Shown here piece by piece: positions 45,170 through 54,304 of a stretch of DNA of 64,000 nt. This stretch comes from Uliginosibacterium gangwonense DSM 18521 (lineage in GTDB: Bacteria; Pseudomonadota; Gammaproteobacteria; Burkholderiales; Rhodocyclaceae). A model generated the notes under the pieces. The model was not told the DNA's origin, did not search any database, and worked only from the letters and a program-made list of their open reading frames with translations. Where the stretch lies: positions 57,721 to 121,720 of the forward strand of contig NZ_KB892839.1 in NCBI RefSeq assembly GCF_000373965.1, given 5' to 3'. Every line of letters begins with the position of its first letter. Positions within the stretch are counted from its first letter, which is position 1. A program made the position numbers and the translations under genes.

Positions 45170-45979
45170 ATGAAACGAGTTACCAATCTGTGGCGAGTGC
45201 TTGTTCTGGCGTTGTTTCTGCTGAGTGGATGCACCGAAAAACTCTATTCGCATCTGGCTGAAGATGAGGCGAACGAGATGTTGATGGTTTTGCTGCAACG
45301 GGGGATTGAGGCCGAGAAGGCTACTCCAGACGACGGTAAGAGCTGGAATTTGGCGGTCAATCGAGAATACCTGGTTTCAGCGATGGAAACTTTACGCTCA
45401 CAAGGCTTACCTCGGAGTAAGTATGCCAACTTGGGCGAGATGTTCAAGAAGGATGGTTTGATTTCCACGCCTACTGAAGAGCGGGTCCGCTTCATTTATG
45501 GTGTGTCACAGCAACTATCTCAAACATTGACCAAGATTGATGGTGTTGTAGTGGCGCAGGTCGAGATTGTGTTGCCCAACAATGATCCCTTGTCGAATGT
45601 CATCAAACCGTCCAGTGCTTCAGTGTTTATCAAGTATCGGCCAAATACCAATGTTGCGCAACTGGTTCCCAATATCAAAAACTTGGTAATGCACAGTGTA
45701 GAAGGGCTCGGCTATGAAAATGTCAGCGTCACTTTGGTTGAAAGCGAGGTCCGTGCTGCGCTACCTGCAATGACGCCAGCAAAGCACGGAGGATTGTATT
45801 GGACTATCACTATGATAGCCTTGTTTGTTGGTTTGTTGGCTGTATTGTTAGTTTGGTTTAGGCAGCTCAGCGAAAATAGAGTGCATGTCGCATCAGAGAG
45901 AGCTGTGATGCGTTCTCCTTTCCAGGCCATAAACGAATGGATGGGAGCTTGGCGGGCCCGTATAAAACGTACGGCATAG
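45170..45979 (+). CDS. hrcJ: HrcJ (SctJ) inner-membrane ring lipoprotein
   Basis: The 269-residue YscJ/FliF-family lipoprotein has a signal peptide and lipobox (LFLLSGC, Cys near residue 23). Ring domains follow, with [20 protein letters not shown] near 72-91 and [20 protein letters not shown] near 165-184. A C-terminal transmembrane helix is near 215-237. The frame is open from 45071, but ATG 45170 has AAGGA eight bases before it. It builds the inner ring with HrcD. Confidence 0.96.
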   Translation: MKRVTNLWRVLVLALFLLSGCTEKLYSHLAEDEANEMLMVLLQRGIEAEKATPDDGKSWNLAVNREYLVSAMETLRSQGLPRSKYANLGEMFKKDGLISTPTEERVRFIYGVSQQLSQTLTKIDGVVVAQVEIVLPNNDPLSNVIKPSSASVFIKYRPNTNVAQLVPNIKNLVMHSVEGLGYENVSVTLVESEVRAALPAMTPAKHGGLYWTITMIALFVGLLAVLLVWFRQLSENRVHVASERAVMRSPFQAINEWMGAWRARIKRTA

Positions 45980-45995
45980 GGCAGGGAGATGGCGC

Positions 45996-46700
45996 ATGGG
46001 TGTTACGCTTGATGTTAAAACGTCGGTAGAGCCACGTTCTTCTATGCGTAGCACGACTGATGAACAAGCTGCAGATTTGTGTCGATGGCTGAATGCTTAT
46101 GATAAACGTATTGATGATCTGGCAGAAAGTCTTGACGAGCAGTGGATTTTGCAGCGATTTGATCAATCTTTGCTGCATTCATGGCGTCGCAGCACGTTGA
46201 TACGTCGTCGGCTGTTGATTGTGGCAATGCTTGGTGCATCATACCCGACTATTAAAGGACTGCAGAATCCAGCCAATCGCTTGGCGCTTTTGCCTACCGA
46301 GCAATTACACTGGGTATTACGTACCCGCGCTTTATACGAAAGGGCTACAGCATTGAGGCGCTGCGTAGATGGCCAGTTGATTGATTGTGTAGCGGCTATG
46401 TTGGGACCGTGTGGTGCAAGCGTGGTCAGGCAGATAAGTAGTCAAGTAGGGATCACCCAGAACGAAGACCTTACGCTGTTTGCGCAGACAGAACCTGCTG
46501 CCTGGAGCCATGACGGAATGGTTATCTTTGAAAAGGATGGCGCTTGGAGTGACCCCGTACTAGAAGGAATGATACGGTTGGCATTGCCGCCAGATACTTC
46601 TGTCGTGGATCGAACACGTGTCAAGGGCCAGGAGAACAGCAGTGTATTTCTCCGTTGCGTCGCAAATTTCTATCCGGATATGTCATGGTTATTTGGCTAA
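45996..46700 (+). CDS. hrpB4: HrpB4 (SctK) sorting-platform accessory protein
   Basis: The 234-residue helical protein has the HrpB4 pattern ADLCRWLNAYDKRIDDLAES near residue 26 and the C-terminal text [18 protein letters not shown]. It lies between hrcJ and hrcL as in every Hrp group 2 cluster. SctK-type proteins link the basal body to the HrcQ/HrcL platform. Its end overlaps the predicted start of hrcL by 16 bases. Confidence 0.85.
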   Translation: MGVTLDVKTSVEPRSSMRSTTDEQAADLCRWLNAYDKRIDDLAESLDEQWILQRFDQSLLHSWRRSTLIRRRLLIVAMLGASYPTIKGLQNPANRLALLPTEQLHWVLRTRALYERATALRRCVDGQLIDCVAAMLGPCGASVVRQISSQVGITQNEDLTLFAQTEPAAWSHDGMVIFEKDGAWSDPVLEGMIRLALPPDTSVVDRTRVKGQENSSVFLRCVANFYPDMSWLFG

Positions 46701-47506
46701 GACAAGGAATGAGTTCTGTCGGCATTGGCACGGATGTTATTCGCAGAGAAGATCTGGCACAGCTGGTTTCTCTGGACCATGCACATATTGCCATGCAGGA
46801 AGCGCGTGACAGCCTACTTGAACAAGCACGGATAGAGGCAGAGCTGATTCTGGAGACGGCCCAGGTTCGAGCGGACGCCATGTTGGAGCAAGCCCAACAA
46901 AGGTTTGATGATAGTACCCGATTAGGGTATGCGGAAGGTATGCAGCGAGGATTGGATGATTGGCATAATTTTGCGGTCCAAGGTATGGTCCATACCAAGC
47001 TTGCGTTGTCTCGCATGCGTGAGCGCTTGGCACTACTGGTTGTGCAGGCGGTCGAACAGATGGTGGTTTTGGAGGATCGCAGTGCGTTGTTTCGGCGCGT
47101 TGGCTCTTTGCTGGAAAAGATGATCGCGGATTCTACCTTGATGACTATCAAGGTCAATAGTCTGGAAGTAGATCTTGCACGTGCGGATTTCGCCAAGATT
47201 GCCAAAGAAGTGGGGTGGACATTACCGATCAAAGTTGTGGGGTCCGATAGTTTTGAAGTGGGTTCCTGTCAATGCGAATGGGATTACGGCACTTTGGATG
47301 CAAGTATTCCCAAGCAGTTAAATGCGATCCGACGGGCCGTTCAGTATGCGTTGGAACGTTCGGATTTCGCCTTCGAGGTGGGCAATCAGGCCTTGTCCCA
47401 GGATGCAAAAATTGTCGTTGATGAGAACCAAGAGTCTGAGATGGATAATGATGAAACATTCATAGATGAAGAAATGCTTGACTACGTTGGAGGTGGTAGA
47501 GAATGA
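46685..47506 (+). CDS. hrcL: HrcL (HrpB5/SctL) ATPase stator protein
   Basis: The 273-residue protein has a long coiled coil (about 30-80, [20 protein letters not shown]), the FliH/SctL signature, and a C-terminal domain ([15 protein letters not shown]) ending in an acidic tail (residues 240-270). It holds the HrcN ATPase. The frame is open from 46655; I prefer ATG 46685 (MVIWLRQG), which resembles family starts. No clear ribosome-binding site is visible. It overlaps hrpB4, so coupled translation is likely. The 4-base ATGA overlap with hrcN is at 47503. Confidence 0.85.
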   Translation: MVIWLRQGMSSVGIGTDVIRREDLAQLVSLDHAHIAMQEARDSLLEQARIEAELILETAQVRADAMLEQAQQRFDDSTRLGYAEGMQRGLDDWHNFAVQGMVHTKLALSRMRERLALLVVQAVEQMVVLEDRSALFRRVGSLLEKMIADSTLMTIKVNSLEVDLARADFAKIAKEVGWTLPIKVVGSDSFEVGSCQCEWDYGTLDASIPKQLNAIRRAVQYALERSDFAFEVGNQALSQDAKIVVDENQESEMDNDETFIDEEMLDYVGGGRE

Positions 47507-48873
47507 ACAAGCCTCTGGAAGATATTCTTGTCAATAGCTCTACTTGGCTGTCTGAATTGCCTGGCTTTATTGAGCAGGAACTCTCGCGTAATGTTTCATT
47601 TCAGCGGACCGGAAAAGTTCTAGAGGTTGTCGGTACCTTGCTGCGTGTTGGTGGACTCGATGTCACCCTGGGCGAAATTTGCGAACTACGTGATAGTGAG
47701 GGATCTCTTCTTCAATATGCAGAGGTAGTAGGATTTAATCGTCATGTGGCACTGCTTGCGCCGTTCGGTAATCTGGTTGGCTTGTCCCGCAATACCCGGG
47801 TGATTGGACAAGGACGCCCTTTGTCCGTTACCGTTGGTACCCAATTATTGGGGCGTGTGCTCGATGGGTTGGGTAGGCCTATCGATGGATTAGGGTCTCT
47901 TGTGGAGGAACAAAGCGTTCCTGTTTTCGCCCCCGCACCAGATCCAATGCGTCGTCGCATGATTGAGCAGGCACTTGCCACCGGGGTGCGTGCCATTGAT
48001 GCGCTGATGACGCTTGGTGAAGGGCAACGTATGGGGATCTTTGCGCCTGCTGGAGTTGGTAAGAGTACCTTGCTGGGGATGCTCGCTCGCGGTACGCAGA
48101 GTGACGTCAATGTCATCGTTCTGATCGGAGAACGAGGACGTGAAGTACGCGAATTTATTGAACTGATCCTGGGGCAGGAGGGAATGGCAAAGAGTGTCGT
48201 GGTGTGCGCAACCTCAGACCGCTCTTCCATTGAACGGGCCAAGGCTGCTTATGTGGGAACATCGATCGCCGAATATTTCCGCGACCAAGGGTTGCGGGTC
48301 TTGCTGATGATGGATTCTTTAACTCGATTCGCTCGTGCGCAACGGGAAATAGGCCTTGCTGCAGGCGAGCCTCCTACACGGCGCGGTTTTCCGCCGTCAT
48401 TTTTTGCCGAATTACCCCGCTTGCTTGAGCGGGCAGGAATGGGGGAGACAGGATCGATCACCGCTCTATACACGATCTTGGTCGAAGACGAGAATGGCTC
48501 AGATCCGGTGGCAGAAGAAGTGCGCAGTATTTTGGATGGACACATGGTTCTGTCGCGCGAACTTGCAGCTAAAAACCATTACCCCGCTGTCGATGTATTG
48601 GCCAGTCTCTCGCGTGTCATGCCCCAGATTGCTACGGAACAACATATGCGGGCTGGTGGTCAGTTGCGCAAACTGATGGCTAAACACAGGGAAATAGAAC
48701 CCTTGGTCCAACTGGGCGAATATCAGCAGGGCTCTGATCCACTCGCTGATGAAGCACTCGAAAAAGCGGATCTGGTGCGTGCATTTTTGCAACAAGAAAC
48801 CAGTGAGCTGACTGACCCACACGAAACGATTGGCTGGTTGGAAGAATTGGTGGGTGATGTCACTAATGGCTGA
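47503..48873 (+). CDS. hrcN: HrcN (SctN) type III secretion ATPase
   Basis: The 456-residue ATPase has Walker A APAGVGKS near residues 181-188, followed by ERGREVREF and Walker [12 protein letters not shown]. It unfolds effectors and strips chaperones. It is the Hrp paralogue of FliI (1154). The start overlaps the hrcL stop (ATGA) and the end overlaps hrpB7 by eight bases. Confidence 0.97.
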   Translation: MNKPLEDILVNSSTWLSELPGFIEQELSRNVSFQRTGKVLEVVGTLLRVGGLDVTLGEICELRDSEGSLLQYAEVVGFNRHVALLAPFGNLVGLSRNTRVIGQGRPLSVTVGTQLLGRVLDGLGRPIDGLGSLVEEQSVPVFAPAPDPMRRRMIEQALATGVRAIDALMTLGEGQRMGIFAPAGVGKSTLLGMLARGTQSDVNVIVLIGERGREVREFIELILGQEGMAKSVVVCATSDRSSIERAKAAYVGTSIAEYFRDQGLRVLLMMDSLTRFARAQREIGLAAGEPPTRRGFPPSFFAELPRLLERAGMGETGSITALYTILVEDENGSDPVAEEVRSILDGHMVLSRELAAKNHYPAVDVLASLSRVMPQIATEQHMRAGGQLRKLMAKHREIEPLVQLGEYQQGSDPLADEALEKADLVRAFLQQETSELTDPHETIGWLEELVGDVTNG

Positions 48874-49369
48874 CACGCAGGAGAAATTGTGGGAATTCGC
48901 AATCTCGGCCAAACATAGGGCATATCGTCGTCTGGAACGCACATTGGCGGCACAACGCAAGGAATTACATGTGTTGGAAGAGGATGCTTCGGTGCGGAGG
49001 ATGGAGACACAGGAAGTACGCGATTTGTTGTTGGAATGTGATACGGATATTGAAGGGTTGCTGCAGTCTCCAGACCCTATTCCTGTGCAGTGCTATCTGG
49101 ATTACAGCATGTGGCGACAGCAGCTTGAGGAGCGGGTGAAGAGTGCTCAACACGCTCAGGAACGCAGCATTGTGGCAGTGGCAGACAAGAGAAATGAGAC
49201 GCTTGAAACAAGCCGCAGTATGGCGCGAGTCGATAATCAAACACGTATGTGCAAATCGCGCTTGAAAATGGTTAGGCAAAAGCGTGAGGAGGCATTGTCG
49301 CTGCAGGCAGAAGAGGAAGCTGTGGAAGTCATTGTGATGCACGCTCATTTGGTGGGGCAGGTGTGTTAG
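48866..49369 (+). CDS. hrpB7: HrpB7 (SctO) stalk protein
   Basis: The 167-residue coiled-coil protein is rich in Arg, Glu and Gln ([20 protein letters not shown]). It is the FliJ-like central stalk of the HrcN ATPase. The frame is open from 48830, but ATG 48866 overlaps the hrcN stop by eight bases and gives the usual length. It lies between hrcN and hrcT as in Hrp group 2. Confidence 0.85.
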   Translation: MADTQEKLWEFAISAKHRAYRRLERTLAAQRKELHVLEEDASVRRMETQEVRDLLLECDTDIEGLLQSPDPIPVQCYLDYSMWRQQLEERVKSAQHAQERSIVAVADKRNETLETSRSMARVDNQTRMCKSRLKMVRQKREEALSLQAEEEAVEVIVMHAHLVGQVC

Positions 49370-49381
49370 CAGGGGAAATGT

Positions 49382-50230
49382 ATGCAAACTGATGCGATAT
49401 CCCAAATAAATCTGCTTCACACGACATGGGCTTCACTTGTCCAACTGTTGTCCATTTTGGCACTGTGTAGCTTGCGTGTCATGGTTACGTTTATGGTGTT
49501 GCCTGCAACTTCAGGTGAAGCCATTCCTGGCGTTGCGCGTAATGGCGTGATTTTGGTATTGAGCATGTTCGTCTGCTTTGGGCAACCAATGAGTGCCTTC
49601 GAGAGCCTCACACCAGTGGCCTTGTTTCAGCTATGTGGAAAAGAGGCGTTCATCGGTCTTTTGCTCGGGTATGCCGCATCCACGATTTTTTGGGTGGCGG
49701 AGTCAGTTGGGGTCGTAGTCGATAACCTTGCGGGCTTCAATAATGTTCAGATGACGAATCCATTGAGGGGAGATCATAGTACCCCGGTAGGGAATTCGCT
49801 GTTGCAATTTGTGATCACCTTGTTTTACCTGCTTGGTGGGATGAGTGCATTATTGGCTACGATTTTTGAAACCTTCCGTTGGTGGCCATTGAACGATGCC
49901 TTGCCGAACATTTCGGCATTGGCTCAAAGCTTCGTATTGAAGAATACTGATTCGCTATTTCAGATGGTCATCAAGATATCAAGCCCGATCATGTTGGTTA
50001 TGGTACTTATTGATCTGGCGTTCGGAATACTGGGTAGATCCGCAGAGAAACTTGAGCCTTCAAGTTTGAGCCAACCTGTACGCGGAGCAATTGCACTGAT
50101 GATGCTTATTGTGTTGACCGCGACAATTGCAGATCAAATGAGAGAACAGCTTTCGTTTTCTGATTTCTCCAAAACATTTCAGTTGCTTCTTTCAAACGCC
50201 TCGAATTTAGGTGGGAAGACTATGTCTTGA
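49382..50230 (+). CDS. hrcT: HrcT (SctT) export gate protein, FliR family
   Basis: The 282-residue polytopic protein has about seven hydrophobic segments. FliR/SctT motifs are present: LRVMVTFMVLPATSGEAIPG near 24-43 and DNLAGFNNVQMTNPL near 112-126. It completes the HrcR-S-T gate. It is the last gene of the hrpB1-to-hrcT string before a 440-base gap and the regulator. Confidence 0.95.
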   Translation: MQTDAISQINLLHTTWASLVQLLSILALCSLRVMVTFMVLPATSGEAIPGVARNGVILVLSMFVCFGQPMSAFESLTPVALFQLCGKEAFIGLLLGYAASTIFWVAESVGVVVDNLAGFNNVQMTNPLRGDHSTPVGNSLLQFVITLFYLLGGMSALLATIFETFRWWPLNDALPNISALAQSFVLKNTDSLFQMVIKISSPIMLVMVLIDLAFGILGRSAEKLEPSSLSQPVRGAIALMMLIVLTATIADQMREQLSFSDFSKTFQLLLSNASNLGGKTMS

Positions 50231-50604
50231 TTCTGAATGTTTTTCAGTTTCTGTAATAAATACATTTGCTGATAAGCATTATGTGCTTGGCAAAGGAATA
50301 TTTATTGCCAGAATTTTCAGTGCGGACAAAAATAAATGCTTTATGGCTAGGTTGCGAAAGTCGATAGGTAGTTGTTTTATGCCCCAAGTTTGTTGCATAA
50401 TCGGTTTAAATCCAAAGCGCTTTGGGTGTTGTTGAATAGTAGTAAGCTTCTTTTTTATGCCTTCATATTTGTGCAACAAATAGAAGTATGGTTTTTGTAT
50501 AAAGAGTATCGGTGATACTCCGACTATTCATATTGCGCTGAAAATTTGTTTTATGTCGCTATTTTACGTGAGTGAAATAGCTGTGAGAGTTTTTTACAGA
50601 TTTT
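50231..50604. other. AT-rich intergenic region between hrcT and the HrpX-type regulator
   Basis: No supported gene. It holds a perfect 14-base palindrome CCAAAGCGCTTTGG (50411-50424) without a T run, and GAGTATC-GGT-GATACTC (50504-50520). No PIP box is found, so the regulator is probably not self-activated through that motif. Confidence 0.5.
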
Positions 50605-50627
50605 TATACTAACAACGGATTTCCGTT
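50605..50627 (+). promoter_or_regulatory. Candidate -10 and palindromic operator upstream of the HrpX-type regulator
   Basis: TATACT (50605-50610) fits a -10 box, although the -35 is poor. AACGGA-TT-TCCGTT (50614-50627) is a perfect palindrome right after it, about 45 bases before the start codon. A weak -35 with a nearby palindrome suits an activated or repressed promoter, possibly bound by an upstream Hrp regulator. Confidence 0.35.
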
Positions 50628-50670
50628 TTCGGCTCCGATTGTTGGATTGGCCTGAGAAAGGGGAGTGAAG

Positions 50671-52119
50671 ATGTCCACTGTGCTCTATTTCGCGATGTGT
50701 TCTGCATTGTCTGCGTCAAAAGATCTACCAGGCTATTCAAGGAAAATTATCAGCGGCGATTTCAAAGGCGCTTTGCGTAGTTTGAACGCCTTACAGGACA
50801 AATCTGATTCTGCTCTGGAAAGATCTGATCTGCTTCCGCTTTGTTCTTTGGCAGACGTGATGCTGATGACCGGTGAGGGGGAGGAAGCCGAGGAATCCTT
50901 CCGTCGCGCTCAGAAAATAATGCGTAATGACAAGGATATGGTGAGAATTTTGTCATGCCGGAATACGGGATGGCAGGCTTTGCTGGCAGGCCGGTTTAGT
51001 GCCGCATTGAATTGCTTTTTATGCAATACTGAGGACACCAGTGCATCGGTTGCTGAACGTATCGAAGCGGTAGTTGGGGCTTCACTGACGTATTATAAGC
51101 TAGGTCAGCAGGCTGCAGCGGGCGATGCGCTGGGATATGCAAGGTCGTTTTCTGAAGAGCAGGATGATTATCGTTGGAATTTTCTGCTTGATTGTGTATC
51201 TCTGGATTTTGCGACACATTTCCGTATTCGTGGTTCTGGTAATTTGCAAGATCATGCTTTCTGGCATTCTTCTGGTTTGTTTGGTTCAACTCAACTTGCG
51301 CTGGATTGTGAGCAGAGGAGTGCCAAGTTGTGTTCAAGCCTTGTTGAAGTTCCCTTATTGCAGGCAAGGGTAAAGTATTTGCCAGAACTTCTCGCCTTGA
51401 GTGAAGGTTGTCGGGGCGCTTATGAAAAGACACTGTCCCATGCGCAATGGGCTAGCAGCCAAAAGTTCAACAAATATAGTAAAGATGTGCGCTTGGAAGT
51501 TGCTATGTCTGCACTTGCGGCAGGTTGTGTCGATTTGGCAAAGGCCGCTGTTGAAACTTCGCCAGACTATGGTGTGGATACCGTATCTTCTCGCTGGAAT
51601 ATTGATCATTTGTATTGTCTGGCCAAAATCCGACAGCAGCAGGGCAAGGTCAATGAGGCACTTGGACTCTACCATCGCTATGCGCTTGATGCGATTCAGT
51701 GCCTTAGATCAGAAACAAATGCCATCAAACCTCTCAGAAACGAAGTGAGTGCCGGAGCGAATGTGCCCACTGATGACGTTGGGGCCAGATTGCCGGCGAA
51801 ATATAGAAAAGCGTACCGTTATATTATTTCCAATATCGCGCGCAGTAATCTGAGTATCCAGGAGGTTGCCAATCACATTGGTGTGACTGGGCGAGCGCTT
51901 CAGTTGGTTTTCAAGGAGCATCTCGGGCTTTCTCCCAGTGAGGTTATCCGTCGAGTTAGAATGAACGGGATTCGCGGGGATTTGCTGGAGCAAATCAATT
52001 CTTCTTCGGGGATTCTACAGACAGCCGTCCGCTGGGGAGTCAAGAGCCGTTCGACCTTGATTACCAGCTATCGCAAGCAATTTTCGGAGACTCCCTCTGA
52101 AACGCTTCAGAGATCGTAA
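50671..52119 (+). CDS. hrpX: HrpX/HrpB-type AraC-family activator of the Hrp regulon
   Basis: The 482-residue regulator has a TPR-like helical N-terminal region (to about 360). The C-terminal AraC domain has SIQEVANHIGVTGRALQLVF near 410 and a second helix-turn-helix around RWGVKSRSTLITSYRKQF. The family binds PIP boxes (TTCG-N16-TTCG). The frame is open from a GTG at 50665, but ATG 50671 has AAGGGGAG five bases before it. It sits between hrcT and hrcC, as hrpB does in Ralstonia. The PIP boxes throughout the window match its expected targets. Confidence 0.92.
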   Translation: MSTVLYFAMCSALSASKDLPGYSRKIISGDFKGALRSLNALQDKSDSALERSDLLPLCSLADVMLMTGEGEEAEESFRRAQKIMRNDKDMVRILSCRNTGWQALLAGRFSAALNCFLCNTEDTSASVAERIEAVVGASLTYYKLGQQAAAGDALGYARSFSEEQDDYRWNFLLDCVSLDFATHFRIRGSGNLQDHAFWHSSGLFGSTQLALDCEQRSAKLCSSLVEVPLLQARVKYLPELLALSEGCRGAYEKTLSHAQWASSQKFNKYSKDVRLEVAMSALAAGCVDLAKAAVETSPDYGVDTVSSRWNIDHLYCLAKIRQQQGKVNEALGLYHRYALDAIQCLRSETNAIKPLRNEVSAGANVPTDDVGARLPAKYRKAYRYIISNIARSNLSIQEVANHIGVTGRALQLVFKEHLGLSPSEVIRRVRMNGIRGDLLEQINSSSGILQTAVRWGVKSRSTLITSYRKQFSETPSETLQRS

Positions 52120-52146
52120 AATATACAATTGGCATTGAGGTGAGAA

Positions 52147-54033
52147 ATGGCTGCCAGAATTTCGCTATCACGTTTGAGCAGGGGAAGCTGTATGTACGGG
52201 ATCGGCCGGGGGTACAGCTTCATTCGAATCATGTTGATGGGTTTTTTACTTGTGACATTCCTGTGCAGCACTTTAGCTGCCGAGGCCGCACAGATTCCCT
52301 GGAGAACGTCACGCTTTGAAGTGGCCGCAGGTGGTAAGGATTTGAAGGAACTGTTGCGTAGTCTGGGGGCAAGTCAGAATGTGGCGACCTGGATTTCTCC
52401 ACAGGTTACCGGCGCCGTTACGGGTAAGTTTTCGACGACGCCGCAGCAGTTTCTTGACCTTATGGCCTCCACATTCGGTATTTCTTGGTATTATGATGGA
52501 AGTGTATTGTATGTGTATGGCACGAATGAGACGCGAAGTGCTACCTTTAGCCTCAGCAGTTCCGGGATCAACGCCCTGCGAAATTCTATGGACAGGATGG
52601 GGGTTACTGATTCACGCTTTCCATTGAGAACAGATCAGAAGGCCCGTGTGGTCGTGGTGTCTGGTCCCCCACGTTATGTTGAGCTGGTTTCTCAAATTGC
52701 GCGAGTTGTTGGTCGAAATGTGCAACAGTTCGATGCACCAGAAGTGCGGGTATTTCCACTGCGTTATGCCTGGGCTGCAGATCATTCGGTGCAAGTGGAA
52801 GGGCAAACGGTGGTGATTCCCGGCGTTGAGCGGATTTTGAATTCAATCTTTGCTGATAACCGGAAGGAAGGACCGTATGCTTCTGCAACCAGAGCTGTCA
52901 ATCTGGGACGTGAAGATACTGCGCAGGATATCGTAGTTGGACAACCGACAAGCGAGAAGGCTACGAGACCAGGTTCTTTTGGTGCCTGGGTGGGTTCCGG
53001 CGGTGCAGGAGCAATGGCACTGAATCCTCCGTTACCCACGGCGGCGAACCCGGCTGAAGGTAAGTCTGCTGCGCCTTTGCCAGACGATGCATATAATGAC
53101 GTTGTGTTGACAAACCCGCGTCAAGGGCAGGCTGCGAGACGTAGTGATTATGGTGACAACAGATCAGCCGGTGTGCCTGCGATTCGGGCGGACCCGAGAA
53201 CAAATTCCATTGTTATTCGAGATATACCTGAGCGTATCAGTGCGTATAGCGAATTGATTGCGTTGCTTGACAACAAACCCAAAGTGGTTGAGATCAGTGC
53301 CACGATTATTGATGTGACGGATAATGCGCTGGAACAGTTAGGTGTCGATTGGCGTTTGCATGGCAGCCATATCGATCTGGAAACTGGTAACGGGCGTAAT
53401 GCCCAGGCGGGGAATGTGGCTTCGCTTAATCCTAATGGTTTTCCTGATCCAACGAGTTCTACGCAGAATTTAATCGCTGCGACACCGGCAGGGGGCGTTC
53501 TTACTGCCGTGATTGGAGGTCCGACAAAGTATCTGTTATCACGGATCAGTGCGTTGCAGCAGAGCGATCAGGCAAAAATCACCGAAACGCCTAAAATTGC
53601 GACGCTGGATAATGTCGAAGCGTTCATGAATAACAAGCAAACCATGTATGTGCGCGTATCAGGATATCAGGCTGCCCAACTCTATAGCATTACAGTTGGT
53701 GTTGCTCTTCGGGTGTTGCCAAGTGTCATTGAAGATGGGGGGAGTACACAATTGCGTCTGGGGGTGCATATCGATGACGGACAGCTCACATCAAAAATGG
53801 TTGATCAGATTCCCATCGTTAACAATAGCCAGATTGATACTCAGTCTTTGATTCGGGAAGGCCAGAGTCTGTTGATTGCGGGCTATTCGGTTGATCAGAC
53901 CAGTACGAGCGAAAGTGGTATACCGCTGTTGTCCAAGATCCCGTTTTTGGGGCGGTTGTTTCAATACACGGAGGCGAGTGGGCGGAAATATCATCGATTG
54001 TTTTTGCTGACCCCGAAAATTATATCTATTTAG
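52147..54033 (+). CDS. hrcC: HrcC (SctC) outer-membrane secretin
   Basis: The 628-residue protein has a signal peptide (about 27-48, ending AAEAA). N domains follow (EVAAGGKDLKELLRSLGASQ), with a Ser/Ala-rich linker near 255-345. The secretin channel core begins near 370 (EISATIIDVTDNALEQLGVD), and the LLIAGYSVDQTSTSESGIPL segment is near the end. It forms the outer-membrane pore of the injectisome. GAGGTG precedes ATG 52147. Confidence 0.97.
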   Translation: MAARISLSRLSRGSCMYGIGRGYSFIRIMLMGFLLVTFLCSTLAAEAAQIPWRTSRFEVAAGGKDLKELLRSLGASQNVATWISPQVTGAVTGKFSTTPQQFLDLMASTFGISWYYDGSVLYVYGTNETRSATFSLSSSGINALRNSMDRMGVTDSRFPLRTDQKARVVVVSGPPRYVELVSQIARVVGRNVQQFDAPEVRVFPLRYAWAADHSVQVEGQTVVIPGVERILNSIFADNRKEGPYASATRAVNLGREDTAQDIVVGQPTSEKATRPGSFGAWVGSGGAGAMALNPPLPTAANPAEGKSAAPLPDDAYNDVVLTNPRQGQAARRSDYGDNRSAGVPAIRADPRTNSIVIRDIPERISAYSELIALLDNKPKVVEISATIIDVTDNALEQLGVDWRLHGSHIDLETGNGRNAQAGNVASLNPNGFPDPTSSTQNLIAATPAGGVLTAVIGGPTKYLLSRISALQQSDQAKITETPKIATLDNVEAFMNNKQTMYVRVSGYQAAQLYSITVGVALRVLPSVIEDGGSTQLRLGVHIDDGQLTSKMVDQIPIVNNSQIDTQSLIREGQSLLIAGYSVDQTSTSESGIPLLSKIPFLGRLFQYTEASGRKYHRLFLLTPKIISI

Positions 54034-54185
54034 TATGGTTGTCTTTGTGGTTTTGATCCGGCCTGATTGATCTTGTTGAAAACCCATTCAGGTCTGTTTT
54101 ACAAAAAAAATCGTAACGAAATTTCTTCCGTTGATTTGCGTTGCGTGCCTAATTTGACCATGCAAGCGTAAGCCTAGAGTGAGTT

Positions 54186-54246
54186 TTCGTTCAGGAGGGC
54201 AGAAGTTCGTCTCTAGCAAGTGACAATATGCGCTCAGGGCTAGCAT
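54186..54246 (+). promoter_or_regulatory. PIP box and -10 for the 722-residue candidate effector
   Basis: TTCGT (54186-54190), 15 bases, TTCGT (54206-54210), 30 bases, then TAGCAT (54241-54246), fitting YANNNT. It lies about 60 bases before the preferred start of the downstream gene and places that gene in the Hrp regulon. Confidence 0.85.
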
Positions 54247-54304
54247 CGTATCCATTTCACCGCAGTCCGATTTTTGGACTTTTATGCAGCAAAAGGATAT
54301 AGCT

